Part shown: positions 34,585 to 46,786 of the stretch, piece after piece
Numbering within the stretch: position 1 is the first letter of the stretch
How the letters are laid out: the number at the start of each line of letters is the position of its first letter
Assembly (NCBI GenBank): GCA_037954665.1
Contig: JBBMOL010000244.1
Location: forward strand, 124,001 to 188,000
Direction: 5' to 3'
Length of the DNA: 64,000 nucleotides
Source of the DNA: Laguncularia racemosa
Taxonomy: Eukaryota > Streptophyta > Magnoliopsida > Myrtales > Combretaceae
Notes under the pieces: generated by a model
Told to the model about the DNA's origin: nothing
Seen by the model: the letters and a program-made list of their open reading frames with translations, nothing else
The model's database searches: none
Translations under genes and position numbers: made by a program

Positions 34585-34805
34585 GCTGTGAAAAATGAAG
34601 GCACATGTTCCATTGACTAAGCACGATTGACATAGGTAGAGCTCGTTGGTAAGATGATAAATATTAAATATACATTAAGAAACAGGCAATGAATTTCATC
34701 CGTCGGCGAGCCTCAAGCAGTCAATGTGTTGTAATGTCTGTGTAGCTGCGTTGTAATATTAAGCTACTCTAATAAAACCCCTTTTCACCCAAAAAAAAAA
34801 AAAAA
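34585..34805 (+). mobile_element. Poly-A-tailed retroposon (SINE-like or truncated LINE end)
   Basis: Ends in AATAAAACCCCTTTTCACCC followed by a 15 bp A run (34791-34805), a typical plant LINE/SINE 3' end. Inside, GGTAGAGCTCGTTGGTAAG near 34636-34654 resembles a tRNA-type A box, while the B box is degenerate. No target duplication was matched, so the 5' limit is approximate. Confidence 0.4.
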
Positions 34806-37800
34806 GGATATGTGGATATTGTAGAAGAGAAAGGGTACGTGTACGTCTAGTATGTGTATACTGTATATCACTTACCGGAAAGGGGAAAATATAATATATA
34901 ATTTATATTAAATAAATATATTCCTTTTGAACTTTACATTTCTTTAAACATATTCAATACATAAAATTTATATTTTCAAATTTATTTATTTATATTTTAC
35001 CACTACTAATTCTTTATTATCCTATTTATTTTTTACATACATATTTCTACGATTCAAAAGTCAGTTATTATTTTAATACTATATAGTAATATTTCACCAT
35101 CTCACTTATATTAAAACTTTTTTTTTCATTATTAATATACTAATATTATAATTATCTTTAATCTTATTATTCATGTTTAGTTTTTTCAAGTGAAAGTATT
35201 GCCACCATATGATCCTACTAGTGTATATATATAAATGTATGTATAGGTATATATTATTATGATAATAACTTAAGCAGATTGCCAGCATCAGTCCGTAGAT
35301 TGTGGGCTTTGCTTGCAGTGCACATGACAGTGGCTTGTCGAAGATGCCCTACAGAATCTGGGCGAGTCTTTCAGATGGATTTGTGAATAAAGGAGAATCG
35401 TCTATCAATCCCCACGGGTACCGATAACGTTTGCAACTTGAAATTGACAAAAACTTTTCCTATGAAAGTCGTGTTCAAGTTGATTCTATTAACAATTTCT
35501 CAATAATTATCGTTACCCAACCACGATAAAATATGATTTTGGTACTTCAAAGTCAACACGATGTCGTCTTCATGTATATACAAAAGCTGCAAGTTTCGGC
35601 TCACTGGTCCATTTAGGTTCTCAATGGAATATTATCGTTTACTATGACGAAATATTAAAATCATCCATGTTGACCGAAAAATTTCTGGCTAGTTTTATAA
35701 TATATCCTTGATGAGTGTGGCTTAAATCCTCAATAATTTCGATACAGACATTATTGTTGAGGGTAAAGCCCAATATGTTTTAGATTTTGGTATTTCTAAA
35801 CATGTTTAATTGATACAATCATAAAATATTTTTAGATTCGATTAAAGTTGAAGAGTAAAAAATAACCCCTTTTAATAAATTGGAATAGATCAATTATCAA
35901 CTGCTAGACCTAATGAAGAAAACAGGTAACAAAGCAATGTTGAGTACAGGCAACTAGCTTAAGCATAAGTGGCAGTTAATTTACTCTATTAAGTAATCAA
36001 CTGCTGCATGCCGAGCTATTGAATATAGCTAAGTGGTATGATGTATAAATTTTTAAATAAAACGACGTGGGGTCAATTCTTTTAAATGTCATTTTATCTT
36101 TTTTCATATTGTATTTATTTTCATATTGCTTAAGCTGCATTCTCTCTTGAGTTGTGATTTATTCATTAATTGTATACTATAAATAATAATTACATTTTTA
36201 ATACTATGAATACTTTGATTTTATTGCGTATAGATAAATAATAATAAGCATATAACTTGATATACTTGTACTTACAATTAATATCATGAAAATAAATGTA
36301 GATTATTGAATAACTCAAAACTAATAATTTTTGTAGTATTGATAATAATACAATCTTATTAAATCAACATTAAAAAAAAAGCATATTCATATATATATAT
36401 TATTTGGCTTTTTTCACTTTATCTGTAATTACCTATTCAAATATTTTTTTTGTGTTATATTCTTGTGAATAATAAAATCTACACAAGTTAGTTTTATGCA
36501 TCAATTTTTTTTTATATAAATTAATGGGTAAATTTCAATATTAATATATATGTAAAAAATGAAAAATAAATATTTATTCCTTAGCTGTTTATAAAGTGTA
36601 TGAGTACCATTAATTATTTTTATTAAAAAATATTAAAAATTTTTACTTATTAAATATTGAAAAGTGTTAAGGTTATGATCCACCCCATCCCAATCCCATG
36701 GTTCTACATCCACCGTTGCCAACTGAGGCCACATGGTATTCTTCTACTATTTCGTGTTTTGTGTGTGGATGTCTCCATATAAATGTCGAGGAAGTTATAA
36801 ATGCACCTCAAGATTACCTTTTGAAGCATTGAATGAGCTAATCACTTGTCTTTGCAAATTACATTTCTCTTTATTCTTATCTATATCTCTAGCAAATTTG
36901 CTGATGAAGAAAATAACATGTATATTTATTGCGAGCTATATTTTAAACCCAAGCTCTTCACTTGTAAATTTTTAGAGTGCAGTCAACTAGTGTAATTAAT
37001 AATTGAGGCAAAAAGAAATAATAAAAGTGTGGTAAGAAGTCCTCTTGAGAGGAATTTGAGATACTGAAAACTAGGTGGATTGTATTAAACCCACTTAACC
37101 AATTCTCTTAAATTGCTCCTTTATTTCTGAATTCACTTACCTTGATTGCTGCATTTAGTAATTGCAAATCATTTGATTGCTTTCAAAATTATTCAAATTT
37201 GTTAAACTTGATTCAACTCAATTCACTCCCTCTTGGATTTGTGTAGACAGTGATTCATACTTATTGTTTGTGTTGTCCAATTCATTAGACGCTTTCCTTT
37301 CAATAATCTCAAAATCATGTCCCAATGAAACCTACGACCGATTGGCTTTCCATCAGCTGATTACTAGACATCAGGACAATAAGCAAAGGAATTATAAAAG
37401 CATTAATTAGAGACTCATATTCATAATTAGAAATCTCCTAAGTGGCTACAGCATAAACTTTTGATATTATCTTTGATGGTTCAATATTATGTCTTGACTC
37501 TAATCACTGACATCTCAACTTCTCGTGTGTAATTCATATTTGTTGTCTACATAGCAATAAGAAAATAAAATTAAAAACCAGTTGGTATAGGATATATTAT
37601 TCTTAACCCTGGCATTAGATTGTGTGACAATAACATTTTCCCTTGTAGGTAGTGCAAGTTTGTTGGTAGCGTCGATACGTGAAAATGATTTGGAATGAAA
37701 AAGTATGGAATAAAATGGATTGAAACGAAATAAAAACTGTAATAATAAATGTCTTTTTGTTTTTTAAAATGCCAATAGAATAGAATGTATGTATAAAAGT

Positions 37801-37830
37801 AAATGTCAAAAATACCATCAATTATTAGAT

Positions 37831-37840
37831 ATTATAATTA
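37831..37840. repeat. Target site duplication of MULE-2 (left)
   Basis: ATTATAATTA, repeated exactly at 46948-46957. Nine to ten bases is the Mutator signature. Confidence 0.85.
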
Positions 37841-37998
37841 GGGCAACACTATAAAATATTGCAATTTTTGAAAAAAAAATTCACAAATATTGCACCTGAA
37901 ATAATTACTCATAAAATAGGTTTTAAAGATATGGACGTGGTTTGTGACTTTAGTATTAGAAAAATATTTAAAACTAGAGGCATGGACCCAAATTGCTT
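37841..37998. repeat. Left terminal inverted repeat of MULE-2
   Basis: Pairs with the reverse complement of about 46787-46947 over ~155 bp, including ATCACAAATATT-type and AAATAATTA blocks and a shared GACGTGGTTT word. Motifs ATGGACGTGGTTT, GAGGCATGGACC and GAAGGCGTAGAC recur here and just inside. Confidence 0.82.
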
Positions 37999-38509
37999 GA
38001 AGGCGTAGACAAGGTTCACACCTTCAGTACAATCGTACTATGGAATTTTTTTATTTTATTTTTACCATGATTAAATCTTGCAAACCTATAAAAGTTATTA
38101 CAAAGTAATACTACAAACTTATAAAATTATCATAAAGTTATACAATAAATTTACACAGCATCACAACATGCGATTTCCAATGCACAGAAAAAAAAACTTG
38201 CATCAATAGTTTGTAATATAAATATGAATCATCAATTCATAAGTTTATTTTTGCATTTTTGATTTTTCTCTGCAAGTTTCATTTTTTCTCATAGTTTAAA
38301 AATTTTTGTTTTCTTAATTTTTGTTTTACGTAGACTTAGATTGTTTAACTACGTGTATAAAAAATTCTAGAAGACATTTTCAACTTTTTTGACAAAGCAA
38401 GATTTTGGTATGGTTTTTTTAAGAAAAAATTAATTATTTTTGCTATTATACTATTTCTTATAAATGCATAAAAAAGTAAATGTAATTATTTATACTCCAC
38501 TATTTTTAT

Positions 38510-39870
38510 TGAAGCAGCAGTAGTTATTCAATAATCATTAATTAGTTGTCAATGTATCATTAATTAACATTAACAAATGAATTAGTAAAAAAAATTAGTA
38601 TTTTTCATAAATGAATTGTCTTAATTTGTAGTTGTAAAAATTATTGTAAAAGTAATCATTAATAATGAAGTAATTAGTCATTATTTAATCATTAGAAAAA
38701 TAATTACGAAAAACCTTTGTATTGATTGTAATAAATTATCTTGGTGTGTTATTATAATATATTTTTGTAAAAGTAGTTATTAAATTAAGTTATTGTTAAT
38801 TAATTATTAATTAGCAGTAATTAGTTCTTTAGATGTAAGTAATTAATTATTAGAAAATTAACTAGTGAAAAATTTCATATTGATTTCAAATGTAAAATAT
38901 TTGTATGTTTTGTACAATTAGTTATAAAATTAAGTAGTTGTTAATGAATCATTAATTAAAAGTAATTAGTCATTAATTAATTGTTGGAAAATTAATTAGT
39001 AAAAATTTTTGTATTGATTGCAAATGTAAAATATTTGTATGTTTTGTACAATTAGTTATAAATTAAGTAGTTGTTAATGAACCATTAATTAAAGGTGATT
39101 AGTCATTAATATATCATTAATTAATTTTTATAAAATTAATTAGTGAATTTTTTTTGTTAATTGCAAAGGTAAAATATTTGTATGTTTTTGTATAATTAGT
39201 TATAAAATTAAGTAGTTGTTAATGAGTCGTTAATTAAAAGTGATTAGTAGTTAATATGTCATTAATTGATTGTTATAAAATAAATTAGTGAAAATTTTTT
39301 TGTTGATTGCAAATGTAATATGTTTGTGTGTTTTTGTACAAGTAGTTGTAAAATTACATTGTTGTTAATTAACCATTACTTCTTAGTAATTAGTCATTAA
39401 TATGTCATTAATTAATTATTAGAAAATTAAGGAGTGAACAATTTTGTGTTGATTGTAAATATAATATGTTTGTTTGTTATTGTAGAAGTTATTGTAAAAT
39501 TAAGTCATTATTAATTAACCGTTAATTAAGAGTAATTAGTCACTAATATGTCATTAATTATAATTAGTGAGAAATTTTATGTTAATTGTAAATCTAATAT
39601 GTTTATGTTTGTGTGTTTTTGTGAAAGTAATTGTAAAATTAAGTTGTTATCAATTAACAGTTAATTAATAATAATTAGTCATTGATATGTCATTAATTGA
39701 TCATCAAAAAATTAATTATTAAAAGAATTTGGTATTGATTGTACATGTAATATCTTTGTTTGTTACTATAAAAGTAGGTATAAACTTTAGTTGTTATTAA
39801 TTAATTGTTAATTAGATAGTAAATAGTCACTAATAATTCGTTAATTAATATTTTGATATTAATGGTAACA
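38510..39870. repeat. Tandem array of ~140 bp AT-rich units (about 9 copies) in MULE-2
   Basis: The landmark TTGTAAAATTAAGTTGTTGTTA or a variant recurs near 38640, 38766, 38915, 39044, 39190, 39335, 39480, 39618 and 39764, giving spacings of about 126-149 bp. Each unit also holds TAATTAGTCATTAAT, a GTCATTAATTAATTATTAGA-like stretch, and TGATTGCAAATGTAATATGT. Units differ by many substitutions and small indels. Confidence 0.85.
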
Positions 39871-39916
39871 TATACTAATTTTTTAATATATATATATATA
39901 TATATTTTGCATAATA

Positions 39917-40440
39917 GATGAAGCTTAGACCTTTTGATCCTTCAATCTTGACGCAATAGGAGGGACATCAATCACATGCTGTTTAGGATAGAGAGATAAA
40001 TGATTTTTTACTTACTGATTAGTTTATGTTGCATTACGAATAGTATAACATTTTACTTGTTATCATTATAGGATCAATTAACCCTTGTTGTTCTATGCTG
40101 CGAGTTGTCACGCTATCGCGATGAGTGCACCATCCCCTTCGATCATCGAATTGAGTCATACCTACATTTGGCGGGATTTGAAGATGTGGGTTGCTTGCCG
40201 TTCATTCCATTGGATTAGCATATGATTATAGCATTGGTGGAGTGATGAAGGCTAGAGACACACACATTCCATATGCCAATAGGGGAGTTTGCTATCACCC
40301 TACAGGATATGGAGATCTAGTTAAGACTTTCCATAGATAGTCTTGCAGTTATAGGAAGAAGTTACCTAGATTAGGGTGCGATATGTAAAGAATTGCTAAG
40401 GGTAAGGCTGAGGCCTAGTGGTAAGGGGGGCCATTAGCAT
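39917..40440 (+). pseudogene. Plant mobile domain (PMD, MAIN-like) pseudogene in MULE-2
   Basis: A short first exon at about 39917-39997 reads MKLRPFDPSILTQ then, after a stop, EGHQSHAV; starts of the type DPSILTLQ-HRSHAVWDG are usual for transposon-borne PMD proteins. A ~73 bp intron follows: the expected donor appears as AGAGAT where AGAGGT would be needed, and the acceptor is TATCATTATAG at 40060-40070. Exon 2 from 40072 reads ELSRYRDECTIPFDHRIESYL, LAGFEDVGCLPFIPLD, HMIIALVE, LETHTFHMPIGEFAITLQDM and LAVIGRSYLD: the core PMD pattern, in one frame. Stops lie within it (for example after PLD and ALVE). Similarity fades near 40440. Homologous to 15600-16181 in MULE-1. Confidence 0.82.
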
Positions 40441-41089
40441 TATGTTAGTGGTCCTATTCCAACATCATCAACTCCCTAGAAAAAATGCTTTAGAAAACAA
40501 CCTATATATCAGGGTAAATCATCAACTCAACTACAAAGTGGAATCTTGTACCTTTGCAAGCGCTTGATGATACTCCCCAAAAGCATCCAACATAGAAGTT
40601 TGAAGCTCCTCTTGCTCTACTTCTAAGGCCATCTTGAGAACCAACCAATGCCTTTACTCGGCTAACTAGACAATTCATTAAGGAAAAGAGATAAGATGGG
40701 ATAAGAATTGATCATTTGTTATTCATTTAATATATATGTGTCATTTAAATGATCAAGTTGATGTATTTTAATATTTTGTAATGAATTTCTATGCATTCTG
40801 TCTTATAGATAATGTTAGAATTTTCCTGTTACACATGTAATGTATACATATACAATATTACAACTTTGAATATGTGAAAACAAATTAACAAAGGTCTAAA
40901 GAAATTTACAAAATTGTAAATATAAATGCAAAGGAATCATTAACCTCTATAAATGATCCTCCTTCTACTACATCAAAACAAAGTCGATGAAGTGGTCAAG
41001 GCTTCACCTAAGCAGAATAAGGGAAAAAGGTAATGTTAGTATCACAAATGTAATGTGGAATATCATGAAATGTGTATTGGTATCCATCA

Positions 41090-43814
41090 TGTAGTGACCC
41101 ACCTACTAGGTTTGATTCTTGAACTTATTCCAAAATTTCTGTAACTATCTTTGGTACTTGTAGGTGGGTTGCTATGCCGTCTCTAAATTAGAGATAAGGC
41201 AAATTTTGTTAATATTGAACCTGTAACTCCAACCTGTATGTAATTTTATAAACGTCCTGTAAAATGGTGCTAATAGTGCTATCATTTCATATCCACGTCA
41301 TATCTAAACACATGTACTTAAAATCTCCTGTCACATCATACATCATATATATATATATATACCATCGAGATCTGCATTCCCGGTAAGTAGGCATAACCCA
41401 TGATTAATTCTGTAGCCTTAAGTGGCTCAAAAGATTACAAATCCAACCTTATACACACAAATATTTACATTACAATATGAAGATTAACACCTATAGATTT
41501 TATTTACAAGCACTACAACATCATGTACAAGAAAATCTTATTACAAATAACGAGGTTCCAAAATGGAACTAAGGGCTTCTTTGCCCCTATTAATGTTCTC
41601 CAAAAACCCGAGTCTCCAACAACCTATTCTTTAGTACCTGTACCTGAGGTTAGCAAAAACACTAACCTCTTAGCTTCTTAAGAAGCAAAGTGAGTATAAA
41701 ATCAAGCAACCCAGCAAAAACAAACAACAAAATCACATAATAGTAATCAACAATATTATCAAATACCTCGAAAGTGATTACTCAAGCAAGTAAGTTTTCA
41801 ACTCAAGTTATACTCGCTAGAAACCCAATTCAATTTATTACATTTTAACATCACCATGATCTTACTTAATGATATTTTCCCTATGATTCCATTTTACTAA
41901 ACTCATAACCTTTTCATTGGAGACCATTTCAATCACTCCTGTTTACTCACAGGTTACAAATATTTTTCAGTTAACCTAGGCAAAGCTTGTCAACTAGTAG
42001 ATAAACTACGCTCATGTACTTTTCAAAACTTAATGTTTTCTCAACCAATTAAGACATCCTTACATATTCTTTTTAGTTAGAAGCATTCAGCTCGTCTTTC
42101 ACCTGCCTTGAACAAAAGGGGTGACTAGATCCCCATAAGTCACTGAACTGGGCCAGTCCATCAACTGTACCTCAAACCCATCCGGGTCGACTCAAAGGTT
42201 GTACTACAAACTTACTAGGTAGGTAACATGACTTTTCTTACATTAAGTGTTTTGGGTTAGTAGGTACTGATAGCCTAAATCCTATTTTATTATTCATTTA
42301 GATATTTCATCGTTACCGAGATAACAACAATATGGACTCATCTAGTCATATAAACCCCATCCAATAAGCTAAAAATAACCCAGCATTACATCACAATCAT
42401 GAAGCATTCAATAATTTAAGTTCATTACATCACATACAATTAGGAATAGTATAATCAAATCCCGCACCCAACTCTCATTCTAGGATTTTCTAGAATGTTC
42501 CCCCTTTTTCTTTTCTCATAATCCAACCATATCATGACACACAACTAACCATCAGCAAACCAATGTAATTCAACAATCCTCCTGCATTGATCACAATAAG
42601 TGATCGTACAGGGTAATTTCAGCCAACAATAAGTAGTCTATATTATTAACTACTTGTATTCAAGAGAGGAGTTAAGGGGGTACTCACCTGAAACAATGTA
42701 TGCCAATCCAAACAGTCACACTAGCTAAATTCCTTTGTCCTCCTTACTAAATAGAAACACCTGAATCATTAGTATACCAATCAATGTTACCTCATTCACT
42801 CTATTGAACCCTAAATTACTAATTCAGTATTCCAAACCCCTAAATTCCATCCTAACCTCTTATAATCCACCATTTCCCTAAAATTTATAATTCATATACA
42901 TACAGGTATACTACACTCTATTATATATTAATGTAATTAAATTTCGATCTGATTCTATATTAAATTGTATGGTTCTAAATTATCACGATATTGCACCGAA
43001 CACTCTTGTTTTTGTTTCATAACTAACCCAAGCTTCTTAAAATCATATTATTCTTCAATGAACCTCAACTGAACATCAAATTCAACTTATCAAATCAAAT
43101 TCCCTAATTTTGCTAAGGATTTAATTCGGCCAAAACAGGATAATTAGCTTGAAAAATTCACTAAAAGTAGAAAACGACTCCAATTTGAACAATTATTGAT
43201 TTAGTGATCTAATAAATCATATAAGGATCTTATATACTAAAATTATATAAAAAATACATTATTTGACCTATTCATTTTCCAATTTAATTTACAACCAGAA
43301 CATAGCATTTCTTAAGGACCACATATTTGTGAATCAAATTTCAGAAAAATAAAATCATCACATTAATATTCATACAAAATTATGCTATAATACAAAAAAT
43401 CATAATTTTTCATCAACATTTGATATTTTAAACAAAAATAGGAAGTTTCGAGCGTTACTAGGGGCTGCTCCGTTCATCGGCCTCCAGCCACCAAAGCCAG
43501 CAACCACTATGTCGGTCGGAATCCTCCCCTACCCAAAACCTTAAACCTAGCTTAGCCTAGCAGCAGATTTACCCTAACCCCTTCGAACGAACAGACAAAA
43601 TCCTCCCTATTTAATTTGATTTTTTTTCCTCAATTTCTTCAAATTCTTGTTGCATCCTACTTCAATCTTGTACTTCTTCCTATCCTAATGATTGCATGTT
43701 AGAAATTTCAATTTCAATTTGCCTAGAAAATTCGGATGAAATGGAGAGAGTTTTGGTTTCTTTTTTTTTTTTTTTCTAATTTTTGATGATTTGTTTTATC
43801 TTCTCTCTAGTTTA

Positions 43815-43853
<39 letters not shown>

Positions 43854-44122
43854 CTTAGTTAATTTTGCTGACATTTGAATGAGGGTGCTGTTCTGCATTT
43901 TTTTTTCCTTCCTCTCTCTCTCTCTTTTTTTTAGCTATAATATAATATAATATAATGTGTACATTTCTTTTTACATATTTATATATTCCATATATGTGTT
44001 TATATATATATATGCCCATATAATTCATATTATTATTATTATTATTATTATTATTTTATATATATTTTATTTTATTTTTTAGCATATAACATATATATAT
44101 ATATATACATTCATTTTACCTT

Positions 44123-44155
<33 letters not shown>

Positions 44156-44198
44156 CTATTTTAATTTTAACATTATTGCTTAAGTTTAGATCCTCACA
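41090..44198. mobile_element. Solo LTR, about 3.1 kb, inserted in MULE-2
   Basis: It begins TGTAGTGACCC at 41090 and ends GATCCTCACA at 44198, with CATCA on both sides (41085-41089 and 44199-44203). No gag, pol, primer site or second LTR is present. An alternative right end at 44216, also followed by CATCA, cannot be excluded. The last ~400 bp hold TA, ATT and CA microsatellites. This type of long LTR with TGTAGTGACCC-like start is usual for large chromoviruses, but the family is not proved here. Confidence 0.6.
43818..44155. repeat. Microsatellite cluster (TA, TAATA, ATT, CA)
   Basis: TA run 43818-43847, TAATATAATA near 43937-43955, ATT run 44029-44055, TA run 44091-44107, CA run 44123-44136 and TA run 44137-44155, all within the right end of the solo LTR. 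Confidence 0.9.
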
Positions 44199-44221
44199 CA
44201 TCATTTACCACCATCACATCA

Positions 44222-46000
44222 ATGTAGGCACGTTTTTCTATTATGTCCACCCCCCCGGTTAACAAAGTACACATATGAATTGATCTGGACGCTTCCTAAT
44301 GTCCATCTCTATGTGACATCGTTTCCACCTTGGTTTTCTTTCTTCCATACAAGGTCTCTCCTTGGGCAGAGTGATGGGAAGTGTACTAGGTCCTAATCCA
44401 ACTCGTCACCTATAAGCATGAAGTGCTTCCTATATGTGAGCTCCTGATGCATCCATCTATACAAATTAGGTATAGTGTACGACATATCGAGCCTTAGTGA
44501 GGCAACTACTACATAGCCATGGGAGCATATATAGAATTATGTATATTTGCCACTTTTGGCAACTACATATGTTGTGGGTAAAGTCAACAATGTTTGTTTG
44601 GTCCCCTCCCCTTAACTCGCTCATGACATAACAACTACTAGTCAGCACTTCGAAAAGTTTGTCTTACTTGCTATAGTCAATGACCTTATGGTTACTAGCT
44701 TGTAAACTCCATTTGTCGATTTTTTTTCAATTACATATTTGATGAAAATTCTACCATTTGCCATTTTCTTCAAAGCCTTCGAATGCTTCTTAATGAAGTA
44801 CCTCACACAGTTGTAGAACGCTTTCTTCAGTAAAGCAATCACAAGTAACCCTTAAGCCCCCTTCAACATGGAATTGTAGCTTTCAATAATGTTGGAGGTC
44901 ATATACTTAAACCGATAGCAACCGTCATGAGCCAATGTCCATATATCCAACAACACGTCGTCAAACCAATCCAATGCATTAGGCTTAATCATCAGCGAGT
45001 TATTGCATGTGTGTGAACCTTTGAATCTCATTACTATGAACATGCCTTCCAACTTTTTCTTTTAGGCCTAAAGCCTCCATTTACAATCTTTGTCTCTTCT
45101 CAAACAATAAATAGCCCATAATAATGGACTAGACTCTACAATAGTAAAGTTACAATGGTTCTTCATGTGGTAAGCATTTACTACTTGAATCACATCTACT
45201 TTCATTTTAAATCTCATGCCCTTGTAAAAATCGTCACTGTTCGAATCACTACAAATATTAGTTTCTCCTGTTTGAAATAAATGTAACCATCATCACCACC
45301 AACACTATAATAGAGAACTGGATCTCTAACTACTATGCGTAGTGATTCAGCTTGCTTTAATTGATATATTGCTTGTCTCAAGTACGTATGTACTGTTGGA
45401 GAGTCCTTTTCTGGTATTTAATCTCCAATTTTTTCACTTTCTCCATTTTCCTCATTTGAACTATCCTTGTTATCGGTACTCTCCTTTTTAACACCCATTC
45501 TTACATTGATACCAGTTGCAGTATTCGTTCCTAAACAAACCATGTATAGATTACGTGTACCTAGTCATTATAATACTAGAGTAATTGCTTTATCTATTTC
45601 ATCTTCATCATTACCTTCCATTGGGGTTAGAATTGAGGGTTCAAATGCAGACGACTTGAGCTACATTTCTGCAATGTTATGTGACGAATGTGGTTGATTG
45701 TTTCTATCAAATGTTTGCCTTATAAAGGGGTCCCCCAAATCATAAAAATTTTAATGTATAATTGTTGTATGTTATGATCTCCGTATGATCTAGTCAATTC
45801 AATGAAATTTTCAATGTCTTCATCATCTCTAATTGCCATTAACACATAACATGTATGCCTATGAATTATCTTAACCCCCATTTTGGTTGTATTAACTCTG
45901 ATGCTCCGGCATATTCTATATAGGAATTCGTTGTAGTTGACATTTTTCTTCATTTTCAACTTCTTTACTGGATTCCTATCATATTCCAACCCTTAGTTAC
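44222..46000 (-). pseudogene. MuDR-type transposase pseudogene, catalytic core deleted
   Basis: On the minus strand the order fits plant MULE transposases. An N-terminal block (45720-45989, NYNEFLYRICRSI ... IRDDEDIENFIEL) is the usual leader. The MuDR DNA-binding domain (about 45050-45245) has FYKGMRFKMKVDVIQVVNAY, NCxF-type spacing, WAIYCLRRDKDCKWRL, then FKGSHTC. At about 44950 it jumps directly to WTLAHDGCYRFKYMTSNIIE and SYNSMLKGA, the C-terminal side of the core. The DDE catalytic part of a normal transposase is absent. A SWIM-type zinc finger follows (44460-44640: CSCQKWQIY ... SCLTKARYVVHYT), with its second CxH half damaged. Several stops and frameshifts add to this. The remaining C-terminal part reaches the solo LTR insertion. 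Confidence 0.8.
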
Positions 46001-46786
46001 CAGCCACAATATTTCTAAATGCATAGATTATCAATTTGACATAGTCACCTACTGTTTCCCTATCTATAGTATATTTAAATTATGAGTTTAAAAAAAATGA
46101 CAATTTTAAATAACAACATTATAAAAATTATCCAAAAAAAAAAAAATCATATCATTTTTAATTTTAATTTTTCCCATTATTTTCCAACAAAAAAAATTGC
46201 AAATTTAACTAACACTATAAAAATTATTTCACAAACCACATATTACAATTTTTTTTACAACAATGTAGATAATATTTTCAATTTAATATTTGCAAATAAT
46301 ATTAGTTTTTTTTGTCATAACAGAGTATTCTCATACTAAGCCAAAAATTGATATCCCATATTATGTATTATAGGATTTACATAAATCATATCTAACAAAC
46401 TACAAACTAACAATAAATAGTAATATTTTCTATAAAACATAACATTACATCAACATTATCCTTAATTAATAATATCAAACACAATAAAAAAAACTTCAAC
46501 TTTTTCTATAAAAACATAACACAATTGATTAATTATTGAGAAAATGCTAGATCTTAGTGTATTCGTTTAAATCCCTCCTTTCGCTCTATACAAACACTTA
46601 TTTTTCTTACGAACGAGAAAAGAAAAAAAAAACAGACGAAGTTTATAGATGGGGAAATTAAAGCAAATGTCTTCTATTTCTATATTTATATTATTAAATT
46701 TTTATATTGTTGCCATGTGGGTTGTTTTTTAAATTGATGGTGGATGATGAAGTAAAAAAAAAAAAAGGACTGTGGAATTACTTGCG
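46001..46786. repeat. AT-rich noncoding tail of MULE-2
   Basis: No coding signal. The stretch near 46370-46440 (TTTACATAAATCATATCTAA ... AACTAACAATAA) matches MULE-1 near 16770 and 17050, which ties the two elements together. Confidence 0.6.

Larger units (their letters stand above)
32024..37840. other. Intergenic DNA between gypsy element 2 and MULE-2
   Basis: No gene recognised. It contains the right target copy TCCAA (32024-32028), an ATT run near 32208-32228, a TA microsatellite (33214-33236), a relic with CACGG-type words (33660-33890), a poly-A-tailed retroposon (about 34585-34805), and a promoter-like segment near 36700-36960 with TATA-like ATATAAATG and a short hydrophobic frame MKKITCIFIASYIL that ends after 23 codons. 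None of the remaining ORFs shows a known domain. Confidence 0.5.

Noticed and set aside
36000..36100. tRNA-like TAGCTAAGTGGTATGAT followed by GGGTCAATTC
   Set aside because: It resembles SINE A and B boxes, but the B box is poor, no cloverleaf can be drawn and no poly-A end follows. Not called as tRNA or SINE.
36733..36975. Promoter-like segment and short hydrophobic frame MKKITCIFIASYIL resembling a signal peptide exon
   Set aside because: No cysteine-rich or other second exon was found downstream and the frame ends after 23 codons; too weak to call a defensin-like or other secreted peptide gene.
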